Below, one piece after another: positions 36,756 through 48,525 of a stretch of DNA of 64,000 nt (position 1 is the first letter of the stretch; each line of letters begins with the position of its first letter). Origin of the DNA: Chlorops oryzae (lineage: Eukaryota; Arthropoda; Insecta; Diptera; Chloropidae). Both the position numbers and the translations under genes were made by a program. The stretch covers positions 8,404,723 to 8,468,722 of the forward strand of contig CM035809.1 of the NCBI GenBank assembly GCA_020466095.1. Reading direction: 5' to 3'. The notes under the pieces were generated by a model that was not told where the DNA came from, ran no database searches, and saw nothing but the letters and a program-made list of their open reading frames with translations.

Positions 36756-36756
<1 letters not shown>

Positions 36757-38584
36757 ATTAAAATGGTTCCATAAATGTAGAAACGTCTTTTGGGAAAAGA
36801 ACGCAAGCTTATAAAAATTCCTTCTTCCTTAATACTGAACTAAGGATTGAGTCCTGAAAAATTATATTTTAGTGTCTTCTGAGGTTTTTGAAATGATCGA
36901 CTCAATTAAAGGTAAGAGGAGCGTTTACAGGAAACCTCTTCAACTATTTTTTTCATGTCTGACAGTTTTGTGGTTCTGGAAAATTTGCCAGTTTGTGGGT
37001 AAAGATGGGCTTTTCCAATGAGATCAGCTATCCTACTTATTCGAAAAACCACGAAAAAGCACACCGGCTCTCAATTTTCTCTCATTCTGTCTGCTCGTTA
37101 TTCTTTTCTGTCGAAAAATGGGACCGGCCTAAATTTTTGAACTTTACAAAAAAGAAAAAAACAAACCATACTTCCTTCTTAAGGAGACTTTCTTCTCGTT
37201 AAAACATATCTAAATAAAATTAAGAATCATTCGAACTTAAAATTTTTGCAATTAAAAAAAAAAAATCAGAAAAAAAACTTAAACCGAGGCGTAAGCTTTG
37301 AATCGGTCTGATGCATTTTTAATTAATTTCGACGTGCTGGATCCACTTGCATTTCTTAACGAAGCAACGAAAGTCAAGAAGCATGAAACGAAATTCTTTT
37401 TACCTTAAAAACAAAAAATAAAACTACCCAAAGTAGCATGGATTTCAGGTAATTATTTGAACTTGTTTCTTTTTGTTTTTTTCTTTGTTCTTCGAAATGT
37501 TGATCTGGAGCAACGGTGCGAAGCAAAGGCGAAAAAAAAAACACTTAGAAGCGTAATTATCTCGGAAGTTAATGTTCTTTTCACTGCACATCGATAAAGT
37601 GCAAGCGAGCATTTAAATAGGAACAAAAAAAAGTGTAGCGGAAAAGAGAACCAATTTTCGTTGTAACACTGAGCAGTCCTTCTAGGTAGAGTGGGCTCTC
37701 TAAAGTGTGTACATCATTAAAGGGGGGAAACAAAAAATCTGAACTCTTTAGATGTCTTTGAGCAGGTGTGTGCTTTTCATTTGATGAGGAAATAATAGTA
37801 TTTATCTTTAAGTAGATTTTCTTATTAAAAGAAACCCATTTTGTGCTATCTTAGAGAAAGCTTGAGTGCTTTTTGAAATGCTAGTAAAGTAAGTATTTTT
37901 TACTCCTTTTTTATAGCCATACTACTGTACTTAATACTTCAAGTCACTTATCTACAAATATTTACTCGTCTAACAATTAAAATGTTTGCAGCAAAGATAT
38001 TAGGAGTGGTCGCATTTATGAGGACGAAATGAACCCGGACTGAGTCCGAAATATGTGTTATATACATACATACATATGTGTAAATATGAGATCCTTGTTT
38101 CCATTAGCCCCGGTCTAGCTCGTTTAGGTTTAACTAGAGATAAGAATTTCTTACCATAGCAAGACTTTTGAAGAATCTCTTTCCCACTTTCCTACTTTTC
38201 GGGCACTTCGCTTTTATATCCATATTTTTTAATCATTTAGGAACTAAATTTTTTAATAGGATTGTGGACAGTTCCCCTTAAAATGGCACTTCAGGGCACA
38301 TCCGTCACAGTCTCTTTACGACCATTCTGAACAGAAATCATCTAATTTTCTTTCCAAATGTTGTTAAACGGCTTTGAAATTGTGCATCCTTGAGAGACGA
38401 GTCCTTCTTTTAGCTACAATTTTATATTTCTGAACTAAAGACAACTATTGTAGAAGGGAGATATAGTTTTATTAGACTCGATTAATATGTAAAAAAATGA
38501 AATGAAAATTCAAAAAAAATATTCAAAAAATATTCAAAAAATTTTTTTTAAAAAATTCAAAAAATTCAAAATCCGAGCTCTACT

Positions 38585-38707
38585 TATGTATTCCGACAGA
38601 TCGAATCCGTTAGAAATTTTCACATATCTATGAACGAAAACCTCTTTTTTCATTTCATTCATAAAAATGTGAAAAATCCGAACGGATTCGATCCGTCGGG
38701 ATACATA
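38585..38707. repeat. Short imperfect palindrome (41-bp arms)
   Basis: Arms 38585-38625 and 38667-38707 are inverted copies (TATGTATTCCGACAGATCGA against TATGTATCCCGACGGATCGA) around a 41-bp loop. Probably a tiny MITE or hairpin relic. Confidence 0.72.
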
Positions 38708-40749
38708 ATAGGCACGAGCAAGTGACGTAGAAAATGAATAGATTTTTTTTTTTTTTTTTGGTTGATCAAAAAGTATCCGGAACTTTTCTGTTTAGGAATA
38801 ATTTCTTTTAGCATCTTAATTAGTTATTAAAATTAAATTGATACTAAACTAAACAATAAATCTACTCTTTAGAGAGAAAGTTCGATCAGAAAATGTTAAT
38901 GGCTTCCATAGTTGGCAATTAATGGGTTAAAAATGTAACTAAAACATTCAAAAATTGTATTCTTTTGAGCACAGCCGACGTGATCCACTATGTGATATGA
39001 AATTCTTTTGTACTGTCTGTTCTACGACTCTCAATAAGAGAATTTTCACCCCCAAACCCCATCTAACTCCACGTGCCTGGTTTAAAGGAAAGGTCTTTCA
39101 AACTTCAGTTATTGTTTGATGCATTGCAGCTATTCAAACCTCTCCGAGTGTACTTTAAACTTACAGAATTTTCGAATTTGTATCGCTCCGGATAAATGCC
39201 AATTTCATTTTAGTGCATAATATTTTTAATTGTCTTTAAACATGCAATCGATGGGGAACAGTTCGATTCGGTCTTTTATGACTGCAGTATCATTTGAAAT
39301 TCCAAACGCCCCAAAATTACATTTTATATAAGCGGAAAGTTGAAAGCACCGATTAGAATGATAAATGTCTATAAAATGTCAAATGCGAATTTGAAATGTT
39401 ACTTTTCAAATATTTAAATGAATTCGAATGTGCCATAAAATCAGTCAAATTGGCCTGAAGACTGGGTTAATGCGTTTTTAGGTCAAATACTACTTAAGGA
39501 ATCAAAGAACTTTCAGGTGCATTTCATTTTATTGGCACCGCATACTATAAAATCTAATTTTACTGCAATTTAAAGTCCTGAAAAACTGTTATAATATTAT
39601 AAACAGAGAGTCAAATTAATTGAAAATTAAGAAAAAAATAATGGTCACTAAGAAATATAGATGTTTTTGCTTGCAACCAATGAATAAGCGGCATAATTGA
39701 ATTAATTCAAAGTACATTTTATAATTGAAATTTCGATAATTGTCGAAACAGGACTATATTTTGACAGTTATATAGTTATATCCACTTGATTTGGATTGAT
39801 AATTTAATTGAATTTAATACTCTTCAATGCTATAAATTGGCAATTTTTAAAGTTATTTATTTATTACTGAGATGCCAAAGGAATGCTATCAATGAAGTCG
39901 AACTTATTAGATTTGATACAGATACGGATAGATGTTCATTTAGATATCTTTTTTCTCATCTTATTTAAAAAATATTGACAAATGGTACCAAATTAAAGGA
40001 AATCGATCCAGCTATTTTGAATCAAAAAAAAGATGTTGGTGTTAATTGGACACTTTTCATACGACAAGATATTTGGCTTCCAAATGTAAAAAAAATTAAG
40101 TTTTTCAGAGTTTGTTCACTTTGTATCGTTTATTTTTCCCAATTCAAATTTTTACCATCAATTTAATTTTGCCTAAAAAGCACATACAATTGGCTTTAAA
40201 ACTACATTAAAATTTTTTTCTACAATTAACCATTGGTGTGGGAGAGCTATATTTAAAATTAAGGTAAATCATCCGACTTACATACATTAATTCAATCTTG
40301 GTAATGGACACTTTTAACTCCTCAGTGAGGAATGATTTCAGGACACCCTTCACATTGACGTATTTTCCTTGAATCAAATTTTCCATAATAATCCAAAAGC
40401 CCATACCACTTCTTCAAAGTCATTATAATGTTATTTCTTAACGGTGTAATATATATTCCACTTAATGCACTTGAATAACTAGTTATCCTCAAGGCAATCT
40501 AATGATGACTTGCGCCAATTGCATTCTTCAGTTAAGGTCTTTATACCATTATAAGAATTGTTATTTAAAATCTTAATTTCGGACCATGTTATTAAATTTT
40601 CCTCAAAATCGAGGCCATGATATTTTTCAAAGGATTTATATTTATTTCTTAGGTCCATATCTTAAATTCTGCTATTTGATTAATGCTATAATTTGCAATA
40701 TACCATTGAAAATACTTAATGACCTATTAAGAGTACGTACATCTATATT

Positions 40750-41070
40750 GTCTGATGATCATTAAAAGAACTAATCTGATTTTTTTTGACAAAATTTTCT
40801 TAGTGATCATGCAGTCAATCTAAATTACTTCAACTGAGGTACTGAATTAATGATCATTCAGCCTTAGTATGCATTATATCTATTAATGTAATTAAAGATC
40901 ATTCAGACTTAATTTGGATTAATTCCATTGAATATACCAAGGGGTCATTTATACACAATCTGCATTATTGTAATCCAAGGTACTTTTATATAGATCATAA
41001 ATTTCATTTAAGGTACATAATGATCAGATGAATTTTAGATAATTTCAATTGAAGGCAACTAATGATCATT
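40750..41070. repeat. Degenerate ~45-bp repeat starting GATCATT
   Basis: Six or more units of about 40-50 bp each open with TAATGATCATT or a variant, followed by AT-rich sequence containing CTTAAT or ATT-rich blocks. It ends just upstream of the first Jupiter exon seen here. Confidence 0.45.
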
Positions 41071-41213
41071 TAAATGAAAACTATGGAAGAAACTTTGCTA
41101 TGTCCAATTTTAATCATTTTCAGCTTTCGAACAAACAATTCCATTTACTTACAAGGCCTTCAAAATCTCTTAAAAAATCGACTAATCTACAAATATATTT
41201 TTTTTTTTTCCAG

Positions 41214-41347
41214 GGTTCTTAGACCACCAGGCGGCGGCTCGAGCGATATTTTTGGTGCTGAACTTCCACAGACACCTCGCGTTGTCAAAAATCACATGCA
41301 ATCGAACATTTTCTCAACTGAAAAAGACGCTACCGTGAAGAATACCA
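41214..41347 (+). CDS. Jupiter: Jupiter exon with the conserved [11 protein letters not shown] motif
   Basis: The acceptor is a T-rich tract ending CAG. The first base (G) completes a codon, consistent with the Lys-Val junction known before LRPPGGG in Jupiter. The exon encodes [14 protein letters not shown], then a stretch with [16 protein letters not shown], and ends in phase 1 at ACC A before GTAAGTC. The repeated NHM(K/Q)SNI motif also appears in the exon at 44685. Confidence 0.92.
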
Positions 41348-44300
41348 GTAAGTCATTCAAACATCCATTAATACACTGTGAACAATTTTTTACCCTAATT
41401 CGTCAATTCAAATTGGTTTGCATCGAATCATTTCCGAAAATCATTTCATATTAAAGGATCTTCTCAAATTTATATTTTTCGCTTCAAAGCTTATCGCTAA
41501 TCTATAGTCTCTCTCTATATTCATCGATGTATGTAATTTTCTTCTTCATTTTTTATTCTCAGTGTACGATTTTCGTGTAAATATAATTCATTTCTTTTAC
41601 TACTACTCTTTCTTCCGATGCGCTGTTAGTCTCTGTAATTATTTAAAGAAAGACAAAAATATCATATCTCTCATTGAGTGCTTTTTTCTCTTTTGTTTTA
41701 AATGTTTAGTTTTTTTGTATTTTGAAATAAGTAATATTTACTTAATTGTATTAAGAAAATAATTCATTTGATGAATTTTTTTCTATCTCTTTTTCTGTTT
41801 CTTTCTTTTTTCTATATCTTTGCAGTACGACAAGGAGCTCACAGATTCTATTTCATTGGTATTGAGAATAGTTCTAAAAGAATTTATAATTTTCTTTGTT
41901 TTTCTTTTCGTGTTTAAATTATATTCGCTATAAATCCAACAAACAAAAACAACAACAAAGAAAAACAATATTATTTTAAGCACAAAAAAACACGCAATAC
42001 ACTAAATTGTGCATTATTATTCGAATTTTGATTTTATTATATTGTTTTTTAACACGCCTCAAAAAGAAACGAAAATAACTCCGACACCTCTTCACGATTG
42101 AAAAACTGCACAGATTCAACTTCAAAATATTTTATGGCAATTTTTCTCTAAGTGTATGCTTGCTTAATTTCAATTTTCTCACCAAATTTGCTAAATAAAT
42201 CACTGTGTAAATTAAAACTTCCCAAGCTTACTGCTTTGTATTCTTTCTTACACCTACACTGGAAAAAATTCTTATATACAGTGAAAGATCCGATCGCGGA
42301 CAGATCATTCAAATGGGAAACTCTCTTGACCGCACACTTCTTCTAGTCCCCAATCACTTGGTCTATCTCTCTCCCTCTCTCTTTCTCTATCTCTTCGACA
42401 TCGCTTCCAAGCAAATATCTTCCTTTCAGTAAAAAAAAAAAACTAGTCTCAGATGTCCGCCCAATCGAACTTTCACTGTACATAAATACATTTGTTTGGA
42501 AAGGATAATCCTTCTTCCTTCTTTGTAACTAACTCTTTTCTTCAATCTTCTAGTTTCTCACTCAAAGTAGTTAAGATCTCATCAAAGCTATTCATGGTTA
42601 TCTAAGACATCCTTCTTTATTTGAAAATTTTTACATCATGGTTTCTCTGATGGGTTTTACGGGTACACAGTTCCACAGTAGAATCAATCACCTCTTTAAA
42701 AAAACTATTTATATTAAAAATGGGTTAAAATTCAATTAAAATTTACCTCGTTTTCAATACTACCCATAACTGTGAATATCATGTAGTGAGAATACGAAAA
42801 AGGATTGATTTTGACCGACTCTGTTAACAACTTTGATCGAATAGTATTCACGATTTTGCCCAGTATAGACCCCAATTCTAAGTATTACCGTTTATTGACC
42901 CTTAAGGGGGTCTTCTCATTGAAAACCCGTTTTTTTGAGCCTTTTTAAAAAAATTCTTATTTGAAAACGCAAAAATAATTGAAAACTTTTTTTATTTATT
43001 GTATTACAAAAGGTTCAAAGTAAATAAAAAAATATTTTTTTTGCTTAATACGTGGGCTTCAAAAGTAATTGAGATTTAAATTGGTGGTGAAAAAAAAGTG
43101 CCGTTACGCGGATTCGGGTCTCGAGTGCAAATGGTAAAAAAAACGGGGTTATAATCAGTTAGTGTAATTCTCGGGTGACCTCAAGCTTAATTTTGTAATT
43201 TGTTTTGACAAAATGGGGCCATTAAAAAAATTTCAATTTGGGCTTTTTTTTATGTGCTTGAGTAAATTAATTAAAAATAGTAAAAATTTTTTAAAATTAT
43301 GGTCGATTACCGAGAATGGTGAAATTCAGGTGATTCCACTTTGTTTCATGAAAATCGGTAGTTACTGGAGAATCAGGCCGCCAGTTCGAAAAACTGGTTT
43401 CGAGTAAACGCTTTAAATTTGAAGCAAGCAAAAACCTTACGCTTTTTAGCGCACCTCGAAAAGAAGGCCTTTCCTCTAAACTATTTCGAATTTCAAAAAA
43501 TCCTATTAGGGGCATATTCAAAACTACCCAAGCTTTAAATAAATGCAAAAAAAAAAAGTCGAAAAAAAAGTTGCTCAATGAGAAGACCCCCTTAAAATGA
43601 CTCTTTTTTGCACGAGGAGAAATTCCCCTTTTTCGAAATTCCAAAGGAAAAAGACTAAAAAGGAACCTTTTAAATTCAAAGAAAGAAACTTTTAGAATTC
43701 TATATTTCGGCTACCGTTGTCCACTTTTTGCAGTTTTCACAGCACAACATTAATTTTTCTAAGTGTAAATTGAAAGTGCCTTTAATTGAGAAGTGATGTT
43801 TCCTAATTGATCGATGTTTTTTGGTTAGTGACTTCAGTTTTCAGTCATTAGTAAAGTGATGGACATATTGGACTCCTATCTTTCACAAAACCCGGGACAC
43901 ACTAACGTTGTGAGGAAAGAACTTTACCGTCAGCGTTGATTTTTTTCTTAGATGCAGGTCGCCTCTAGGAGTAAATTCGAGTTTGGGAAGGTTTTTTTTT
44001 TTTGAGGATGTCTTGAGTATAACGAAAATAGGGGCTCCTTGAAAATAGTTTGAAGAAAACAGTTCGACCTCGACAGTTCGAGAAAGTTCGACCAGGAGAA
44101 ACAGGCGGGTTTGAATAGGAATTCCTGAGTTAACGTTGGACCCTTCGTAGATTCCGGGGCAGGAGATACACCCTTTTAATCCATCTCTACTTTCTCTCTA
44201 CAGGGCTACTTAGAAACCATTTGCTTTGATGTCGTAATCGTAAAGTCTTAAAGCCATAAATTCAAACCAACGACTAGAGACATTTCCTATGTAATTTCCA

Positions 44301-47300
44301 AAAGAATCTTTAGAGCCTTAGTTCCTAAGCTATAACCCTAATCACCCTGTTATGATACATAATTTCATTTCAATGATTAGTCTATAGGGACATCTGCATA
44401 CATTATATGAGAGACAGTTTGTCTGTAATCACGCTAGCACCATGCGGGTTAAAAGAGCTAGTTTTATGCTCACATAATGATCACGCACTCTCACCAATTC
44501 ACTCCCGAACTAACGTAGTTTGTTTAGTCGCAAAAGTTCGCCGCACACCTTTCGACACAATTCACCGGAATTTCCACATATGTTTATTTTATGTTGTTTC
44601 TTTTTTTTTTTTAACTTATTGATCTAATTATGTTTTAATGTTCGCAATGAAGAATTTCAATTAAATGATTCTTACAAATTCTAGGCGATCAGCCACGTCG
44701 TGCTCAAAAGAATCTTGACTCATATCAACGTCTTTTCGGTGAGCCCGAGCGTCCGTTTACACCTGCCAAGAATCACATGAAGAGTAACATTCCGTTCGGC
44801 GCTAAGACCGAGGCCGCACAACAATTGCTGACCAATGGCACCAATGGACACGCACATCACAATCATAGCACCAGCGGCAAGACCGGCTCGGTATCATCGG
44901 CCTCTTCGTCGGTCTCGTCGTCAACAGAGAATTTGAAAATGAACGGCTTCTCGAAAGCAGGTGAGCAAATGATCATTCATTCAATCAAAATAGGATTTAA
45001 GGGGATATAAAAAAAAAAGATGAAAAATAAATAAAAATTATGCCAAATGATTATGATGGCCTTTGGAGGAGGGGAGAATTCATTGCCAAATTATATGGTT
45101 CAGTTGATCCCAACCTATTTTGAATAGAGAAAGATGTTTTTCTCCCATTGCCAGTCGTTCCTCATTCGGCATTCGAACTCATTAGATTATATCGTGTTTA
45201 ATCAATCAATCAGCCAGTCAGTCAGTCAGTCTGTCTGTCAATCAAAAGGGAGTGTTTGATTAGAAGAAAAATATGCAAATTCATTAGAAAACATTTGAAA
45301 AATATAAAATAAGAAAATACAATAATCGACCGGAAATAATGAAATGTGAAAGAGTTGATCAGGGTCTTCGTGCAGAGTACGATTGCGATCGCGAAATTGC
45401 TTGATTGAGAATTTGCAAAAAAAAAAAAAAAAAATTATTCAATTGAGAAATTTTTGACAGGCTTAAACAGACCTGTAGAGAGGATTAGCGTGTCCAGAAA
45501 CAACAGTTCGGTATACAGCCTCAAAGATGATAAAACACAAGGGGCCCTGAAAAGTTCGATAAAAAAAAATGGGTCAGTTGCACTGTTGCCAGTTTAGGGG
45601 AATCTCCCCTAAATTATTAGACATTTATGATCGTTTGTGGAGTCTTAAGGTTGAAAAGTGGTCACGGAAAATTGTATGGAACGTTACGGGGCCGAGTTTT
45701 TGTTTTAAGAATTTAAAATTAAATTTTAGAGAAATTTGGTCTTGTTTTGAGACACTCAGGGGAATATTCCTCCAAAAAATCTGGCAACAGTGGTCAGTTG
45801 GATCCTCTACATTAAGTCCAAGGCGAGGTAACTGACTCCTTTTACATACCCGCCTTAAAGGTAAATTCGTTATAGTGCCTATAAACCTTACGATTTGCTG
45901 TACAGCGTGCAGTACAACACAAAGTAATGTTTTCCCACACATGCTACTGCAAGCACTACGATTTTTGTTGATCTGAAATACTGGAGAGTGAGAGCTTTAG
46001 CAAAGATGAGCGATATAATTGCATTGATGAAAATAAACGAGGTCATAGCAGCTGGAGAAGAAAAACAGCGGGAAAAGAAAAAGAAAATGGTGCAAAAAAA
46101 TAGCTTGTTGAAAACTACCAATTTTCCAATATGAGACTTTTTTGAAAGAACTAAACAGAGTTACCCATTTCATTACAAAATCTATCTGAGGATGGATGAC
46201 AATACCTTCCAAACTCTTCTTGCAATGGTGAAAGGTTTCATCTATAAAGAAGACACTTTACTGAGGGACTCGATTCCGGCTGAAAGCGGGCGGCTCTCTT
46301 TTTCATTAAGAAATTTAGCCACAGGGAATTCATTTGAGGACTTGAAGTTTTTGCCTATTGTGTCCCCTCAATCCATAGGAAAAATTGTTGTTGAAACGCA
46401 GTGCAAAAGTGTTGTGACGAAAAATCGTTCCGAAAAGTGTCGAGGAATGGGAACGTGGGGCGTTTTTAATCTATAATTTTAATTTTTTTCTATTTTTTAT
46501 ATGGGAAAAATAGAAATATTAAAAAATTTATTGAACTATAACCCGGTATATATGTTAATATAATATGTTGAATACTTTTAGTCGTTCTATTGAAAAGAGC
46601 TTTCTGAAAGAGCATTTTAGTTGTACAACAGCGCTACACACGTTACTGCTTGTTGTAAAGCGACAAGTGCCACCCGCCGAAAATGTAAATTTTTTGATCT
46701 CGTATTGGGATGTATACTTGGCAGTACAATAGCCCCACATGCAACTTATTTCGTACTTATACTGCTGGCTGTAGAGAAAATTGTTAGGTGTATGGGCACT
46801 ATTGGTCTGAGCATGCCAAAGTCGATTATACAGGGCATCTTCTAAGTGCCACGGGGTCAAGCCCTCCGGGAAACTATCTGCTTATATTTTACCTATACAC
46901 TTCACTGAGACATATCTAGAAAAACTCGGGTCCTAACCATTAGCTTTATAATCTTAATTTCTTATACCAATGGACCTATCACAATGGATCAGTTTATCAA
47001 CTTTGAGGGGCTTCATGTTGACATATGTACCTCAAAGTTTTCATAAAAGTTCCACTACACCTAATTAGGAATTTAAATAGAAGTTCTACAAAAAATGTCA
47101 TTGTATAAAGCTCATTCAACAGATCGTACAACAACAAGAAAAACCTAACAATATTTTGATCAAAGTAGCCCACAAAATCGAATGTTTCAAATTTCCAATT
47201 GAGAGAAATTTTTCTTTAAAAAAAAATAAATAAAAAATCCTTATATTTTTACGAATTTCTTGAAGCTCTACGAAAATATATAAAAAAAAAAAAAAAACAA

Positions 47301-48525
47301 TATTTTTATTTTTCCGAAATATCCTTCCGAAAGGACTTATTTGAGAGCTTATTCGTAAATTTCCTTCAACTCCTTCTTGTGTTTGCGTGTGTAATACCGA
47401 GAGAAAGAATATATTTCGTTTTGCTGCAAATTTTGATTCGCTGTGACAATGAGTACCCGTGAGTAGTCCATTTAGAATAGACCATTTGGAAAGAAACCGG
47501 TGTTTTCATTTCCCTCCTAACCTAAATAGCGCATTCCGAAGTTTGTGCTCAAACCCCAACGCCGGAGGATAGCACGGAAAGCGCTAGAAATATACCATTG
47601 TCCATGGACCAACCATGTGAAAATATGAATTTAGGGATAGGTGGCGCTGACTCTGGCTCCGGTGATCTTGGTTCAGACAGTCAGTCGAAAGCAGGATCGC
47701 CCCGTGCGTCAGACTCGTCTCGTAACCCCATAACTGGACTCGGACTGAACGGTGATGGTGTTGGAGGTTGGAAGCCAAAGAAGAATAAGGAAAGAGGTTC
47801 GATTAACTTTTTTTTTTTTTGTTACCAAGTATCTGCTTTCCCGAAATCCCTAGGATTTCAGGGAAAACCCTTTTTTTTTTTTTGAAAATGTAATAAAAAA
47901 TTTTAAGGCGGCCATACTGGAACACAGACTCGTAGGGACACTGGTACGAATCCTGAATATCCGTATACATTTTCGGTAGCAGTGGATCAACCCGATCCAG
48001 ATGATCCACACCTATGCGGTGGCGAGAGAATGAGGCTTACCGAGCCACGCAATCCTTTAGCTGGGATGGATCTGGACGATTGTGTTACTGGCCGAAGGAG
48101 CCTGAAGGCCAGAAACAGAGGTTCGGGTCCTGGGCTCATTTTTTATTACAAAAAAAAAAGGACTTATGTCTTCGATCCTGAACTTGGGGGTGTTGATACT
48201 GGGGGTGTTGATACTGGGGGTGTTGATACTGGGGGGTGTTGATACTAAGGTCGTTAATACTGACGTTGTCGATACTTGGGTTGTCGATACTTGGGGTTGT
48301 CGATACTTCAAGTGTTCATTAGGGGAGGGGCTCATTAAACTAGAAAATACCTTAAATTCATCCATCCTAACTGCACCTAAAATGATTTTTCTTTCTCATT
48401 CCTTTACAGAAGGCAATCCCGTTACTGGTGAAGGCTATTCTGGCCCGGTCGCTGTCCCTGGAGTACACCCCGTTGTCAATAAAAATCGTGTACCACCGGG
48501 TGGCTACTCTTCCGGACTTTGGTAA
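41214..48525 (+). CDS. Jupiter: Jupiter microtubule-associated protein, 5' end missing
   Basis: Orthologue of Drosophila Jupiter, a small basic protein that binds microtubules along their length; the related vertebrate family is JPT/HN1. Core exons are 41214-41347, 41826-41858, 44685-44960 and 48410-48525, with in-frame cassettes at 47530-47796 and 47908-48120. All junctions are GT-AG and phases agree. Recognisable family strings are [14 protein letters not shown] at the start, [11 protein letters not shown] in the microexon, [12 protein letters not shown] and [10 protein letters not shown] in the third exon, a Ser-rich stretch ending STENLKMNG, and the carboxyl end [15 protein letters not shown] before TAA. 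The core exons encode about 186 residues; both cassettes add 160. The first exon here begins with one base completing a codon, so the start codon lies in an upstream exon, either in the first 41 kb or outside the window. Identity is very sure; the inclusion pattern of cassettes is inference. Confidence 0.93.
41826..41858 (+). CDS. Jupiter: Jupiter 33-nt microexon ([11 protein letters not shown])
   Basis: The exon is flanked by TTTGCAG and GTATTG and encodes [11 protein letters not shown] with split codons at both ends. Both flanking introns are phase 1, so skipping it would keep the frame and give an 11-residue-shorter protein. Its conservation with the Drosophila protein supports that it is used. 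Confidence 0.88.
42906..43591. mobile_element. TTAA-flanked non-autonomous element, 686 bp, in a Jupiter intron
   Basis: Perfect inverted ends GGGGGTCTTCTCATTGA flanked by TTAA at 42902-42905 and 43592-43595. It lies in the 2.8-kb intron between the microexon and the 44685 exon. Ends start with G like the 18273 element but are otherwise different, so it is a separate family. No coding sequence. Confidence 0.82.
44685..44960 (+). CDS. Jupiter: Jupiter exon: basic core and Ser-rich segment
   Basis: The acceptor is ATTCTAG. The exon encodes [20 protein letters not shown], then [20 protein letters not shown], a His/Asn/Gly-rich linker, and the Ser-rich [20 protein letters not shown]. It ends in phase 1 before GTGAGC. 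It joins in frame both to the last exon (Glu-Gly-Asn-Pro) and to the cassette at 47530. Confidence 0.93.
45581..45792. mobile_element. hAT-type MITE, copy 2 (212 bp), in a Jupiter intron
   Basis: Begins CACTGTTGCCAG and ends CTGGCAACAGTG (inverted). It is flanked by GTCAGTTG at 45573-45580 and 45793-45800, an exact 8-bp duplication. Same family as 34339-34521. Confidence 0.87.
45873..46801 (+). mobile_element. Internally deleted PIF/Harbinger-type element in a Jupiter intron
   Basis: About 90-100 bp at each end are diverged inverted copies (ATAGTGCCTATAAACC on the left; GGGCACTAT on the right). Between them lies a HARBI1-like transposase fragment on the + strand. The left flank is TTA and the right TTG, so the usual 3-bp TWA duplication is not clean. 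The exact ends are uncertain. Confidence 0.6.
46138..46476 (+). pseudogene. HARBI1-like transposase N-terminal fragment
   Basis: The + strand reads [53 protein letters not shown] and [13 protein letters not shown]. This is the conserved N-terminal block of PIF/Harbinger transposases (RMDxxTFxxLL ... LRxLATGxSxxDLxF). A TGA lies just upstream at about 46132 and the frame ends at 46476 in unrelated sequence. The catalytic DDE half is missing, so this is a remnant. Confidence 0.75.
47530..47796 (+). CDS. Jupiter: Jupiter cassette exon 1 (89 codons)
   Basis: Open 267-nt exon with acceptor AAATAG and donor AGAG/GTTCG, phase 1 at both ends, so it can be included or skipped without frame change. 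It encodes an acidic, Ser/Gly-rich segment containing TPEDSTES, then [20 protein letters not shown]. It has no stops and looks coding, unlike surrounding intron DNA. Whether it is spliced in, and in which tissues, cannot be told from sequence. The donor is weak (GTTCG instead of GTRAG). Confidence 0.72.
47908..48120 (+). CDS. Jupiter: Jupiter cassette exon 2 (71 codons)
   Basis: This is a 213-nt open exon after acceptor TTTTAAG, ending AGAG/GTTCG, phase 1 at both ends. It encodes [20 protein letters not shown], then [11 protein letters not shown] and [15 protein letters not shown]. It lies only 111 nt downstream of cassette 1 and uses the same unusual donor pentamer, which suggests the pair is spliced together as an optional insert before the last exon. 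Confidence 0.72.
48185..48312. repeat. 15-16-bp minisatellite in the last Jupiter intron
   Basis: About eight units of GGGGGTGTTGATACT, later drifting to TGGGTTGTCGATACT. It begins about 65 nt after the donor of cassette exon 2. The first units stay open in the cassette frame (GVDTG repeats) because 15 is a multiple of three. Confidence 0.82.
48410..48525 (+). CDS. Jupiter: Jupiter last coding exon
   Basis: The acceptor is TTTACAG. The exon encodes [10 protein letters not shown] after a split Glu codon, then a Pro/Val-rich linker and the family-typical end [15 protein letters not shown], with TAA at 48523-48525. The [10 protein letters not shown] and carboxyl-terminal strings match Drosophila Jupiter closely, which anchors the gene assignment. 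Confidence 0.95.

Larger units (their letters stand above)
36622..40749. other. No gene seen
   Basis: AT-rich DNA with the poly-T run at 36703, a palindrome at 38585 and many short A or T runs. A phase-compatible mini-exon for Jupiter (ATG at 37878, donor GTAAGT at 37889) exists but is too short to trust. Confidence 0.5.

Noticed and set aside
37878..37888. Mini-exon ATG CTA GTA AA followed by GTAAGT, phase-compatible with the first Jupiter exon seen
   Set aside because: Only 11 coding bases; such a match is expected by chance in tens of kilobases. Left as a note.
45625..45942. 105-codon minus-strand open frame
   Set aside because: Lies across the hAT-type MITE and the left end of the Harbinger remnant; not a gene.
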